Below the pieces are notes generated by a model, which saw nothing but the letters and a program-made list of their open reading frames with translations, made no database searches and was not told the DNA's origin. From the NCBI GenBank assembly GCA_002336405.1, contig DDEJ01000034.1, forward strand, positions 5,591-20,890: a stretch of DNA of 15,300 nucleotides. The letters are read 5' to 3'. Source of the DNA: Rhodobacteraceae bacterium UBA1957 (GTDB taxonomy: Bacteria; Pseudomonadota; Alphaproteobacteria; Rhodobacterales; Rhodobacteraceae). The position numbers were made by a program, and so were the translations under genes. Positions within the stretch are counted from its first letter, which is position 1, and each line of letters opens with the position of its first letter. Of this stretch, positions 8,643-15,280 are shown piece after piece.

Positions 8643-8701
8643 CCCGTTATCATAAGGATAAAGCGTCTGTTGCGCAAGTTAGACCAGAGCAGGGCCTTCA
8701 C

Positions 8702-8729
8702 TTGGGATTGGCATTGTCCCGGGTATTAT
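8702..8729 (+). promoter_or_regulatory. Candidate promoter for the thiamine-diphosphate enzyme gene
   Basis: TTGGGA (8702-8707) and TATTAT (8724-8729), 16 bases apart, lie 57 bases before the start codon in the 143-base divergent region 8643-8785. The same region holds TTGCGCAAG at 8670-8678, identical to one of the elements before mcd, and TTTGCAAT at 8736-8743. Confidence 0.3.
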
Positions 8730-8785
8730 GCGATGTTTGCAATCAATACGGCCGGATTGCGGCATTGCTTTTAATGGGGGCTCAG

Positions 8786-10417
8786 ATGCGGCATGGCGGC
8801 CAGGTTTTAATTGACCAGTTGAAAATCCAAGGCGTGGAGCGGGTATTTTGCGTACCCGGCGAAAGCTATCTAGCGGCGTTGGATGGGCTGTATGACAGTG
8901 GCATCGAGACAGTAATCGGTCGTCAGGAAGGCGGGGTTGCGATGATGGCCGAGGCGCATGGCAAACTGACCGGCGCGCCGGGCATCGCTTTTGTGACCCG
9001 CGGTCCGGGGGCGACGAATGCTTCGGCCGGGGTGCATGTGGCCTCCCAAGACAGCACACCAATGATTTTGTTCATTGGGCAGGTAGCCAGTGATCAAAAG
9101 GACCGTGAGGCGTTTCAAGAGATTGATTACGGACAGATGTTCGGGTCCATAGCGAAATGGGTGGCGCAAATTGATCGTACAGACCGGATAGTCGAATATG
9201 TCTCGCGTGCGTTTCATATCGCCCAGTCGGGGCGGCCCGGACCGGTGGTTCTGGCCTTGCCCGAAGATATGCTTTCGGCCTTTTCAGAGGGTGGCGACGC
9301 GCCCAAGGCTCACGGGGTGGCGCTGGCCGCATCCGGTGCGGACGCGATCAAGATTGCAGCGCGCCTACAAGCCGCTGAGAGACCCTTGGTGATTGTCGGT
9401 GGAGGGGTGTGGTCGGCGAAGGCTGCCGCAGATATGGCGAGGTTTGCCACCCGGTTTGAGTTGCCGGTCGGGACGGCGTTTCGGCGGCAGGATTATTTTG
9501 ACAACCGCCATCCACATTACGCGGGCGATGTCGGTATTGGGATCAACCCGGCTTTGGCGGATAAAGTAAAACAGGCTGACGTCATTCTGGCGCTGGGCAC
9601 CCGTCTGGGCGAGATTACCAGCGGTGGCTATGGACTTTTTGACATCCCCAAGCCCAAACAGCGGCTGATCCATGTTTACCCCGATGCCACTGAACTGGGC
9701 CGTATCTATCACGCAGATCAGTCTGTGGCCTGTTCACCGGTTGATATGGCGCGCGCGCTGGCAGAGCTAGAACCCGACGACGGCCCACTGCGAGATAGCA
9801 CTTGGCGGCAGGGTCTGCACCAAGCCTATTGCGCCTGGGGTGCGCCACAACACAGCGTGGGTGATGTCAAAATGGAGCAGATCATTGGCCATGTGAACCA
9901 AGTTCTGCCAGAGACCGCAATTGTGACCAATGGTGCCGGCAATTATGCGGCCTGGCTTCACCGCTATTTCGATTATAAAATCTATGGCAGTCAGCTTGCG
10001 CCCACCAGCGGGTCAATGGGGTATGGTTTGCCGGCGGCTGTGGCGGCCAAACTGGCTCATCGAAATCGTGATGTGATTTGTTTTGCAGGTGATGGGTGTT
10101 TCCAGATGACCATGCAGGAATTTGGCACTGCAGCGCAATATGGCGCAAATATCGTAGTGATCATTTCCAACAACGGCATTTATGGCACGATTCGCATGCA
10201 TCAGGAACAGCATTACCCCGGTCGGGTTTCGGGGACGGTGATGCATAATCCCAAGTTTGCAGCCCTCGCCCAAAGTTATGGCGGGCATGGCGAGGTGGTG
10301 CGCAAAACCGACGAGTTTCCAGCCGCTTTTGAGCGCGCGCGCACCAGTAATCTGCCAGCAATTATCGAGTTGATTACCGACCCACGGGCCTTGTCATCGC
10401 GGCTGAACCTGCCGTAA
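8786..10417 (+). CDS. Thiamine-diphosphate-dependent enzyme, acetolactate synthase-like
   Basis: A 543-residue enzyme with the three-domain layout of the acetolactate synthase/benzoylformate decarboxylase superfamily. The N-terminal Pyr domain has the conserved catalytic Glu48 in GRQEGGVAMMAEAHG, then TRGPGATNASAGVHVA. The central domain contains the VIVGGGVW and LALGTRLGEIT segments. The C-terminal PP domain carries the cofactor motif starting GDG at about 435 and running to NN at about 463. The substrate cannot be read from the sequence; roseobacters carry many such paralogues. It does not look like the biosynthetic IlvB, and no small regulatory subunit gene is adjacent. ATG 8786 is chosen because GGGGG lies five bases upstream and the product then begins MRHGGQVLIDQL; ATG 8774 is possible, and the frame is open back to 8582. 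Its stop is 15 bases from that of the convergent mcd. Confidence 0.8.
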   Translation: MRHGGQVLIDQLKIQGVERVFCVPGESYLAALDGLYDSGIETVIGRQEGGVAMMAEAHGKLTGAPGIAFVTRGPGATNASAGVHVASQDSTPMILFIGQVASDQKDREAFQEIDYGQMFGSIAKWVAQIDRTDRIVEYVSRAFHIAQSGRPGPVVLALPEDMLSAFSEGGDAPKAHGVALAASGADAIKIAARLQAAERPLVIVGGGVWSAKAAADMARFATRFELPVGTAFRRQDYFDNRHPHYAGDVGIGINPALADKVKQADVILALGTRLGEITSGGYGLFDIPKPKQRLIHVYPDATELGRIYHADQSVACSPVDMARALAELEPDDGPLRDSTWRQGLHQAYCAWGAPQHSVGDVKMEQIIGHVNQVLPETAIVTNGAGNYAAWLHRYFDYKIYGSQLAPTSGSMGYGLPAAVAAKLAHRNRDVICFAGDGCFQMTMQEFGTAAQYGANIVVIISNNGIYGTIRMHQEQHYPGRVSGTVMHNPKFAALAQSYGGHGEVVRKTDEFPAAFERARTSNLPAIIELITDPRALSSRLNLP

Positions 10418-10432
10418 TTTCAGGGTGCTCCT

Positions 10433-12118
10433 CTATCCGAGTAAACGGCGCGCGATGACCTGCGCCTGAATTTCGGCAGCGCCTTCAAAGATATTCAGAA
10501 TGCGGGCATCACACAGCACCCGGCTAATTTTATATTCCAACGCAAAGCCATTGCCGCCATGAATTTGCAAGCTGTTGTCGGCGGCCGACCATGCAGTCCG
10601 CGCGCCAAGAAGTTTTGCCATGCCCGCCTCCATATCGCAGCGCCGGTCGTTGTCTTTTTCAAAGGCGCTGAAATAAGTCAGTTGCCGAGTGAGCATGATT
10701 TCAACCGCCATCATTGCCAGTTTTCCCGAAACCCGAGGAAATTCAATCAAGGATTTACCAAATTGTTTGCGGTCTTTGGCGTACTGCATGCCGAGATCCA
10801 GCGCGCATTGGGCCACGCCAACGGCGCGGGCGGCGGTTTGAATGCGCGCGGATTCGAAGGTTTGCATCAGTTGCTTGAACCCTTTGCCCTCTTCGCCGCC
10901 AAGCAGGTTTTCGCCTTTAACGTGGAAATTGTCGAAGGCCAATTCATATTCTTTCATCCCGCGATATCCCAACACTTCTATTTCGCCCCCGGTCATGCCG
11001 GTGGTGGGGAAGGGCGCTGCATCGGTCCCAGGGGTTTTTTCCGCCAGAAACATCGACAGGCCGCGATGATCGGTGCTGTCGGGGTTGGTGCGTGCCAAAA
11101 GGGTCATGACATGGGTGCGCGCTGCGTGGGTGATCCAGGTTTTGTTTCCGGTGATACGGTAGTCATCACCGTCTTTGGTGGCGCGGGTCCGCAAGGCGCC
11201 CAGATCTGAACCGGTATTAGGTTCGGTAAAAACTGCCGTTGGCAAAATCTCGGCGCTGGCCAGTTTGGGTAGCCAGTCTTGTTTTTGTGCTTGGGTGCCG
11301 CCACACATAATCAGCTCTGCGGCGATCTCGGAACGTGTCGCCAGTGAGCCCACGCCGATATAGCCCCGTGACAGTTCTTCGGATACCACGGCCATCGAGG
11401 CTTTTGAAAGGCCAAACCCACCAAACTCTTCTGGAATGGTTAGCCCAAACACGCCCATTTCAGCCAAATCTTCGATGATCTCCATCGGGATCAATTCGTC
11501 TTTGAGGTGCCATTCATGGGCATAGGGCTCAACCCGCTCGGCGGCATAGCGGTAAAACTGTTCCCGAATCATCTCAAGCTCATCGTCCAGACCACAGGCG
11601 CCGGTGGTGATATTGGCCGATTGTTCCTGCATCAAAATGACCAGCCGGCTTCGTGCTGTCTGCGAGTTGCCCAACCGGGTCAGGGTTATAATTTCCGGCG
11701 TTCGCATCTTGTCGATATCTTGTTGCGACGGAACGATATCTTGCAGTCGTAAAATTTCACTTTGGCTGATTGGAATGCCGCCAAGGATCTGCGCAAGATA
11801 TTCACCAAAGCCAATTTGCAGCAACAGCTTCTCTACCTCTCCGAATTTCCCTTCGGTTTGCAGGGTGTGCGCCCAGCGGTGCATCTGGCGCAGAGCCTCG
11901 ACGTAAGTGGCCAGCCAAGCCAGCCCGTGGGTTGCGGTTTGGTGCTGTTCAATCAATCTGGCTGAGACCCGCCCGTCTCGGCTGACAAGTGTTCTGACAT
12001 ATGCGGTCGCAGAATCGAGAAGAGTTACACAAGGTGACAAGGCTGCAGCCGACAGTTGCAGCGCATCAGTGAGAATTGTTGTGTCCTCAAAAGTAACATC
12101 TTGTCCATCATGTGCCAT
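10433..12118 (-). CDS. mcd: (2S)-methylsuccinyl-CoA dehydrogenase (acyl-CoA dehydrogenase family)
   Basis: A 561-residue FAD-dependent acyl-CoA dehydrogenase, longer than the usual 380-400 by a helical N-terminal extension of about 175 residues. The catalytic part has the family signature TAVFTEPNTGSDLGA at 294-308, the FAD/substrate segment GNKTWITHAARTHV, the RKQFGK motif, and the C-terminal IHGGNGFALEY followed by IFEGAAEIQ with Glu545 at the usual catalytic-base position. The long N-terminus plus sequence resemblance suggests methylsuccinyl-CoA dehydrogenase, which oxidises (2S)-methylsuccinyl-CoA to mesaconyl-CoA in the ethylmalonyl-CoA pathway for acetyl-CoA assimilation. No other pathway gene is in the window, so another substrate is possible. 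The start at 12118 is set by AAAGGAG at 12134-12128, nine bases ahead; the frame stays open to 12220 but through the promoter region. Confidence 0.8.
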   Translation of the reverse strand: MAHDGQDVTFEDTTILTDALQLSAAALSPCVTLLDSATAYVRTLVSRDGRVSARLIEQHQTATHGLAWLATYVEALRQMHRWAHTLQTEGKFGEVEKLLLQIGFGEYLAQILGGIPISQSEILRLQDIVPSQQDIDKMRTPEIITLTRLGNSQTARSRLVILMQEQSANITTGACGLDDELEMIREQFYRYAAERVEPYAHEWHLKDELIPMEIIEDLAEMGVFGLTIPEEFGGFGLSKASMAVVSEELSRGYIGVGSLATRSEIAAELIMCGGTQAQKQDWLPKLASAEILPTAVFTEPNTGSDLGALRTRATKDGDDYRITGNKTWITHAARTHVMTLLARTNPDSTDHRGLSMFLAEKTPGTDAAPFPTTGMTGGEIEVLGYRGMKEYELAFDNFHVKGENLLGGEEGKGFKQLMQTFESARIQTAARAVGVAQCALDLGMQYAKDRKQFGKSLIEFPRVSGKLAMMAVEIMLTRQLTYFSAFEKDNDRRCDMEAGMAKLLGARTAWSAADNSLQIHGGNGFALEYKISRVLCDARILNIFEGAAEIQAQVIARRLLG

Positions 12119-12146
12119 GTCTAAACTCTCCTTTACCAGCGAAACC

Positions 12147-12175
12147 ATTATAATCCCTTCGCAGTTGCAGCGCAA
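12147..12175 (-). promoter_or_regulatory. Predicted promoter of mcd
   Basis: Read on the - strand, TTGCGC (12175-12170) and a perfect TATAAT (12152-12147) are exactly 17 bases apart. Transcription would start near 12140, giving an untranslated leader of about 20 bases that contains the AAAGGAG ribosome binding site. This is the best-matching promoter in the window and argues against the upstream in-frame start codons of mcd. Confidence 0.65.
12165..12175. promoter_or_regulatory. Inverted repeat TTGC-AGC-GCAA overlapping the mcd -35 box
   Basis: TTGC at 12165-12168 and GCAA at 12172-12175 form a perfect 4+4 inverted repeat around AGC. It covers the -35 box of the predicted mcd promoter, a position suited to repression, and resembles the two elements at 12204-12221. 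Confidence 0.35.
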
Positions 12176-12203
12176 TATATATGCCAGACATACTGGAATT
12201 ATA

Positions 12204-12221
12204 TTGCACAAGTTGCGCAAG
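12204..12221. promoter_or_regulatory. Tandem 9-base elements upstream of mcd
   Basis: TTGCACAAG (12204-12212) and TTGCGCAAG (12213-12221) are adjacent copies differing at one base; the second contains the palindrome TTGCGCAA. They lie about 64-81 bases upstream of the predicted mcd start of transcription and 44-61 bases before the divergent permease start codon. Short-chain acyl-CoA regulators of the PccR/RamB type recognise TTTGCAAA-like paired sites in some bacteria; the similarity here is suggestive only. Confidence 0.4.
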
Positions 12222-12264
12222 AGAAATTTTTAGCCAGCCGTGATCGTTTGTGTTAACCGAAGCC

Positions 12265-13026
12265 ATGATATTGCTTGAACTGGATCTGTCTACCTGGGCC
12301 GCGGCTTTTTGTGTGGCTATGGTAGCGGGAGTTGTCAAAGGCATGGTTGGGTTTGCTTTGCCGATGATCTTTATTTCCGGTCTCAGCATGGTGATGCCGC
12401 CTGAGACCGCATTGGGCGCCTTGATTATCCCCTCTTTTTTTGCCAATGGAATTCAAGCATTGCGACACGGTCTTGCCACCGCACTTAAAACTGTAAAGCA
12501 GTTTCGCATTTTCTTGATTTCGGGAGGGGTCTGCCTGATTGTAAGTGCCCAGTTCGTATTGTTACTGCCGCCTGAAGTATTGTTTCTTTTGCTTGGTTTC
12601 CCAGTCACATTTTTTACATTTTGGCAGTTGATCAAAATCAATGTTTTCAAGATTGAGCGCAGCTATGAAATGGAAATATTAGTTGGGGGGTTCGCCGGTC
12701 TGATTGGTGGCATTTCAGGTATTTGGGGGCCACCAACGGTTGTGTATCTGACCGCGATTGCAACTGCTAAATCTGAACAAATTCGGATACAGGGCGTAAT
12801 ATACGGGCTGGGGGCTGTTGCTTTGATAGCCGCACATCTTGGTTCGGGGGTGCTGCATAGCCAGGTTTTGACTGTTTCCGTTTTGCTTGTTGCACCGACC
12901 CTCTTGGGATTTTGGATCGGTGATAAATTTCAGGACCGTATCAATCAGGCAACTTTCCGTAGGTTGACACTATATATTCTTTTGGTGGCTGGCTTAAATC
13001 TGATGCGCCGTGGGTTGGGTGGTTGA
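12265..13026 (+). CDS. TauE/SafE family membrane permease
   Basis: A 253-residue integral membrane protein that fits the sulfite exporter TauE/SafE (DUF81) family. It has the two-repeat layout: the first repeat contains AGVVKGMVGFALPM at 21-34 followed by PPETALGALIIPSFFANGIQALRHG, and the second contains VGGFAGLIGGISGIWGPPTVVYL. Hydrophobic stretches suggest about seven to eight membrane segments, ending with LTLYILLVAGLNLMRRGL. Members export or import small anions, including sulfite, sulfoacetate and other organosulfur acids; the substrate cannot be told here. ATG 12265 is taken as the start with no clear ribosome binding site; GTG 12250 in frame is an alternative. It is divergent from mcd and convergent with the XRE gene, 22 bases apart at their stops. 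Confidence 0.8.
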   Translation: MILLELDLSTWAAAFCVAMVAGVVKGMVGFALPMIFISGLSMVMPPETALGALIIPSFFANGIQALRHGLATALKTVKQFRIFLISGGVCLIVSAQFVLLLPPEVLFLLLGFPVTFFTFWQLIKINVFKIERSYEMEILVGGFAGLIGGISGIWGPPTVVYLTAIATAKSEQIRIQGVIYGLGAVALIAAHLGSGVLHSQVLTVSVLLVAPTLLGFWIGDKFQDRINQATFRRLTLYILLVAGLNLMRRGLGG

Positions 13027-13048
13027 TCATTCAGGCGGGCGTGTGGTG

Positions 13049-13417
13049 TTATTCAAAGCGTTTTTTTGGCGCGGTGCTGGCCAGTTCATTTATAAATGTC
13101 CGGATTTGGGTGCGCAGTCGGGCATCCTCAATGCGCGTGAACATCGAGGCAATTTTGGTGGCTTCGTCATCAAGAGCGCGCTCGCTTTCGTCGTGTGGAT
13201 CTTCCAGTCCCTCAAAGAAAAAAGCGGGTGGAACATTCAGGATATGAGACAATTCGAATAGGCGACTCGCCGAGATTCTATTGCGGCCAAGTTCGTATTT
13301 TTGAACCTGCTGGAAAGAAATTTTTAAACCTTGCGCGACGTCTGTCTGCGTCAGGTTTCGCAAGATCCGCATGCGTTTTAATTGTTGTCCGACATGAATA
13401 TCGACGGGATGAGACAT
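13049..13417 (-). CDS. XRE-family helix-turn-helix transcriptional regulator
   Basis: A 122-residue DNA-binding protein. The Cro/cI-type helix-turn-helix spans about residues 10-64: GQQLKRMRILRNLTQTDVAQGLKIS, then FQQVQKYELGRNRISASRLFELSHILNVP with the family pattern QKYE.G.NR.S...L. It continues FFFEGLEDP, and the C-terminal 50 residues are acidic to mixed, perhaps for dimerisation (DDEATKIASMFTRIED). Many Rhodobacterales carry several close paralogues of this MSHPVDIHVG type, most of unknown target; it is not clearly a phage repressor. The start at 13417 is backed by AAGGA seven bases upstream on this strand; the in-frame Met at 13462 has no such support. It is divergent from the LysR-like gene. 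Confidence 0.85.
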   Translation of the reverse strand: MSHPVDIHVGQQLKRMRILRNLTQTDVAQGLKISFQQVQKYELGRNRISASRLFELSHILNVPPAFFFEGLEDPHDESERALDDEATKIASMFTRIEDARLRTQIRTFINELASTAPKKRFE

Positions 13418-13640
13418 ATAATATTCCTTAATTGCTACTTTTACGGGAATATCCGATTCCAAATATCGATCAATTAGTTACTTACAGTTGCATATGAGTT
13501 AATAATCATCCATGCTAAGATGATATTTTGACCAATAGGCACGAAGATTATACCAATATTGATAATTTGTGGCTTATCAGCATACGAGTTTGCGAGGGTT
13601 ACGTGCCAATTCTTTTCAAATAGGGAAAAGTTTGATCACC
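13418..13640. promoter_or_regulatory. AT-rich divergent regulatory region between the XRE and LysR-like genes
   Basis: No gene is seen in these 223 bases. For the XRE gene, TTGATC (13473-13468, - strand) and TATTCC (13451-13446) are 16 bases apart. An inverted repeat GGAAT-ATCCG-ATTCC at 13446-13460 covers that -10 box. A second inverted repeat, ATCATC at 13505-13510 and GATGAT at 13519-13524, lies in the middle. Towards the LysR-like gene are TTGACC at 13528-13533 and TTGATA at 13559-13564, neither with a convincing -10. Autoregulation by either or both gene products would fit this arrangement. Confidence 0.4.
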
Positions 13641-14495
13641 ATGAAAAAGATCCAGTGCCAGTCAATCTTGTTTGAACTTTTACGCTCATTTTCGACGCTT
13701 GCGCGGACATTGAATTTGTCAAAAGCAGTGCGGGAACTGGGGAGTACGCGCCAGACAGTGCGGCGTCATATTTTTTTACTGGAAGAGGCTCGGGGCGAAA
13801 AATTATTTTCTATTGAGGACCGTCAGTACCGGTTAACTGCAGCAGGACGTGCCTCATTGCAAGGAGCGCAGGAAATCCTATCCTTTGGAGAGGCGTGGCT
13901 TGGTAATGTTTTAAGCCATAATGACAGAATGGCGTCTATTCATATCGCAGGCAAAGACATCGAGGATCATTTTTATTTTCTTCAGGAACACCCGATCAGC
14001 TCTGTGTGGAAAGGCAAATCTGATTTGCTGAAGTCTGCTTTGCAAAGCTGGACGTTGGCAGAAGGTCAGATTGAGCACTCTGCCTTTGAAAAGATTCGAC
14101 CCTATACAATGATTTTTCGTCGGCATGAAAAGGATTGGCTTTGCACCGAGGTGGGGCAACGTTCGGTGTATTCGGAATGGTTTGGTAAGGAATGGGCCCT
14201 CAGTACTGTTGGACGCTCTATGTCTAATTTACCAGGAGGAGGGGGGTTTGCCTCACTTTTGCGACAACCTTTTGACACTATTTTTGTCAGCCATGGTTTG
14301 CGATATGACCATATCGTAACACAAATAGCGCAGGACCAAGCTGGCTGTTTGCAAATAGCCAGCTATGATCGATTGCTTATGGGTGCGCGGTTTCCCGACA
14401 ATAGTTTTGCTTTGCTGTCAATTGTCCATCAAACCAAAGCCATTGATATTAAAGGCCTCCCTGAAAACGTAAAAAAAATGCTCACTTTAAGTTAA
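13641..14495 (+). CDS. LysR-like winged-helix regulator with an atypical C-terminal domain
   Basis: A 284-residue protein. Residues about 8-75 form a LysR-type winged helix-turn-helix: FSTLARTLNLSKAVRELGSTRQTVRRHIFLLEE, then the wing GEKLFSIEDRQYRLTAAGR. The rest does not show the usual LysR periplasmic-binding-like effector domain. It has a charged linker, then IRPYTMIFRRHEKDWLCTEVGQRS at about 152-175, a conserved-looking WFGKEWALSTVGRSMSNLPGG at 180-200, and a final YDRLLMGARFPDNSFALLSIVHQT. The predicted alternation of strands could be PAS-like, an inference only. ATG 13641 is annotated; TTG 13632 in frame has AGGGA (13622-13626) at better spacing, and the frame is open to 13569. The GNAT-like gene follows after 77 bases in the same direction. 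Confidence 0.7.
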   Translation: MKKIQCQSILFELLRSFSTLARTLNLSKAVRELGSTRQTVRRHIFLLEEARGEKLFSIEDRQYRLTAAGRASLQGAQEILSFGEAWLGNVLSHNDRMASIHIAGKDIEDHFYFLQEHPISSVWKGKSDLLKSALQSWTLAEGQIEHSAFEKIRPYTMIFRRHEKDWLCTEVGQRSVYSEWFGKEWALSTVGRSMSNLPGGGGFASLLRQPFDTIFVSHGLRYDHIVTQIAQDQAGCLQIASYDRLLMGARFPDNSFALLSIVHQTKAIDIKGLPENVKKMLTLS

Positions 14496-14572
14496 TTCCA
14501 AAACAAAGTTTGTGATACATAGGCAGTCATTCAGGACACCGTATTTTTAAACTCAATGATTTGGGAGATATC
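14496..14572. promoter_or_regulatory. Gap between the LysR-like and GNAT-like genes
   Basis: This 77-base gap contains the small palindrome ACAAA-G-TTTGT at 14503-14513 and the ribosome binding site GGGAG (14563-14567), five bases before the next start codon. No terminator-like stem with a T-run is present, so read-through from the regulator gene is possible. No convincing promoter is seen. Confidence 0.3.
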
Positions 14573-15280
14573 ATGACTATTCAGGGCTTTGACCACGGCG
14601 CACAGATTTTTGCGACTGCAATGCAGATATTTGACCAGTTTGACATCACGATTGAAATTGGCTCAGACTTTAATGCATATCAGTTATTGCTTCTTGAGCA
14701 CCGCTCGCAACAGCCGTTAGGGCCGCCCTTTGACCCTAAAATCCATCAATTGAATGCAGAAAATGCGTTCTGGTTAGTGGCTAGAGGGTCTGACGGCCGG
14801 GTGATTCATACTCAGTCGATGCGGGTTTTGGATTTAAAATCATCTAATTTAGCAAATCATTTGCGTGAATCTTTTCGCGACTTTCCACCTGTAGGCCCTG
14901 ACATCGATTTGGCCGCCTCGCGCTATCGGGCCGGGCCTGGAGCGCAGAAAATTCTCGGCAGGGTGTGTTACCACGGCGAGTTATGGATGGATGATAGCCT
15001 TGGGGCGTACCGGGGGTCAGGGTTGAGCGCGGTGCTTGGCCGGTTTGCATTTTTAACGTGTATCAAGCGGTTTTCACCAGATTACGTTTTTGGGTTTGTG
15101 GCTCGGTCAATGATTTTCAAAGGCTTGGCAGAACGGTTGGGATATATGCACAGCGAGCCTGCCAGCATTCGGTGGCGGTTGAATAATAAAGACCGGCCTC
15201 TCGAAGGGTTTATGGTTTGGATGGCGCGCGATGATCTTAAGTTTATGATGACCATACCTCTAATTGATCTGGTTGCTTGA
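14573..15280 (+). CDS. GNAT-like acyltransferase, family not recognised
   Basis: A 235-residue protein without signal peptide or membrane segment. I do not recognise the family, but the order of elements fits a GNAT fold. Residues 65-87 give a strand pair (AFWLVARGSDGRVIHTQSMRV). Then come strand 4 (VCYHGELWMD, 131-140) and a loop-helix RGSGLSAVLGRFAFL at 147-161 that matches the acyl-CoA-binding pattern R-G-x-G-x. After that are strand 5 (YVFGFVA, 171-177) and a helix ending KGLAERLGYMHSEP (183-196). LuxI-type acyl-homoserine-lactone synthases share this fold, but the ExSR motif is not clearly present (only ASRYRA at 115-120). The start at ATG 14573 is fixed by GGGAG at 14563-14567; TTG 14561 is unlikely. 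It probably forms a unit with the preceding regulator gene; the substrate is unknown. Confidence 0.6.
   Translation: MTIQGFDHGAQIFATAMQIFDQFDITIEIGSDFNAYQLLLLEHRSQQPLGPPFDPKIHQLNAENAFWLVARGSDGRVIHTQSMRVLDLKSSNLANHLRESFRDFPPVGPDIDLAASRYRAGPGAQKILGRVCYHGELWMDDSLGAYRGSGLSAVLGRFAFLTCIKRFSPDYVFGFVARSMIFKGLAERLGYMHSEPASIRWRLNNKDRPLEGFMVWMARDDLKFMMTIPLIDLVA

Noticed and set aside
10559..11209. 216-codon + strand open frame opposite mcd
   Set aside because: mcd on the other strand has complete acyl-CoA dehydrogenase motifs across this stretch; the + strand frame is a shadow.
12118..12220. Longer mcd starting at the upstream in-frame Met codons (12220 or 12148)
   Set aside because: The extension would cross the TATAAT promoter box and lacks a ribosome binding site, whereas 12118 has AAAGGAG.
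8786..13026. Organosulfonate pathway (thiamine-diphosphate enzyme as sulfoacetaldehyde acetyltransferase with the TauE permease)
   Set aside because: The N-terminal part (GRQEGGVAMMAEA) does not match my recollection of Xsc, the length is shorter than the roughly 590 residues expected, no phosphotransacetylase gene is present, and mcd separates the two genes.
13049..13417. Phage-type repressor marking a prophage
   Set aside because: No integrase, attachment site or phage structural gene is nearby, and this XRE type is a common chromosomal paralogue in the group.
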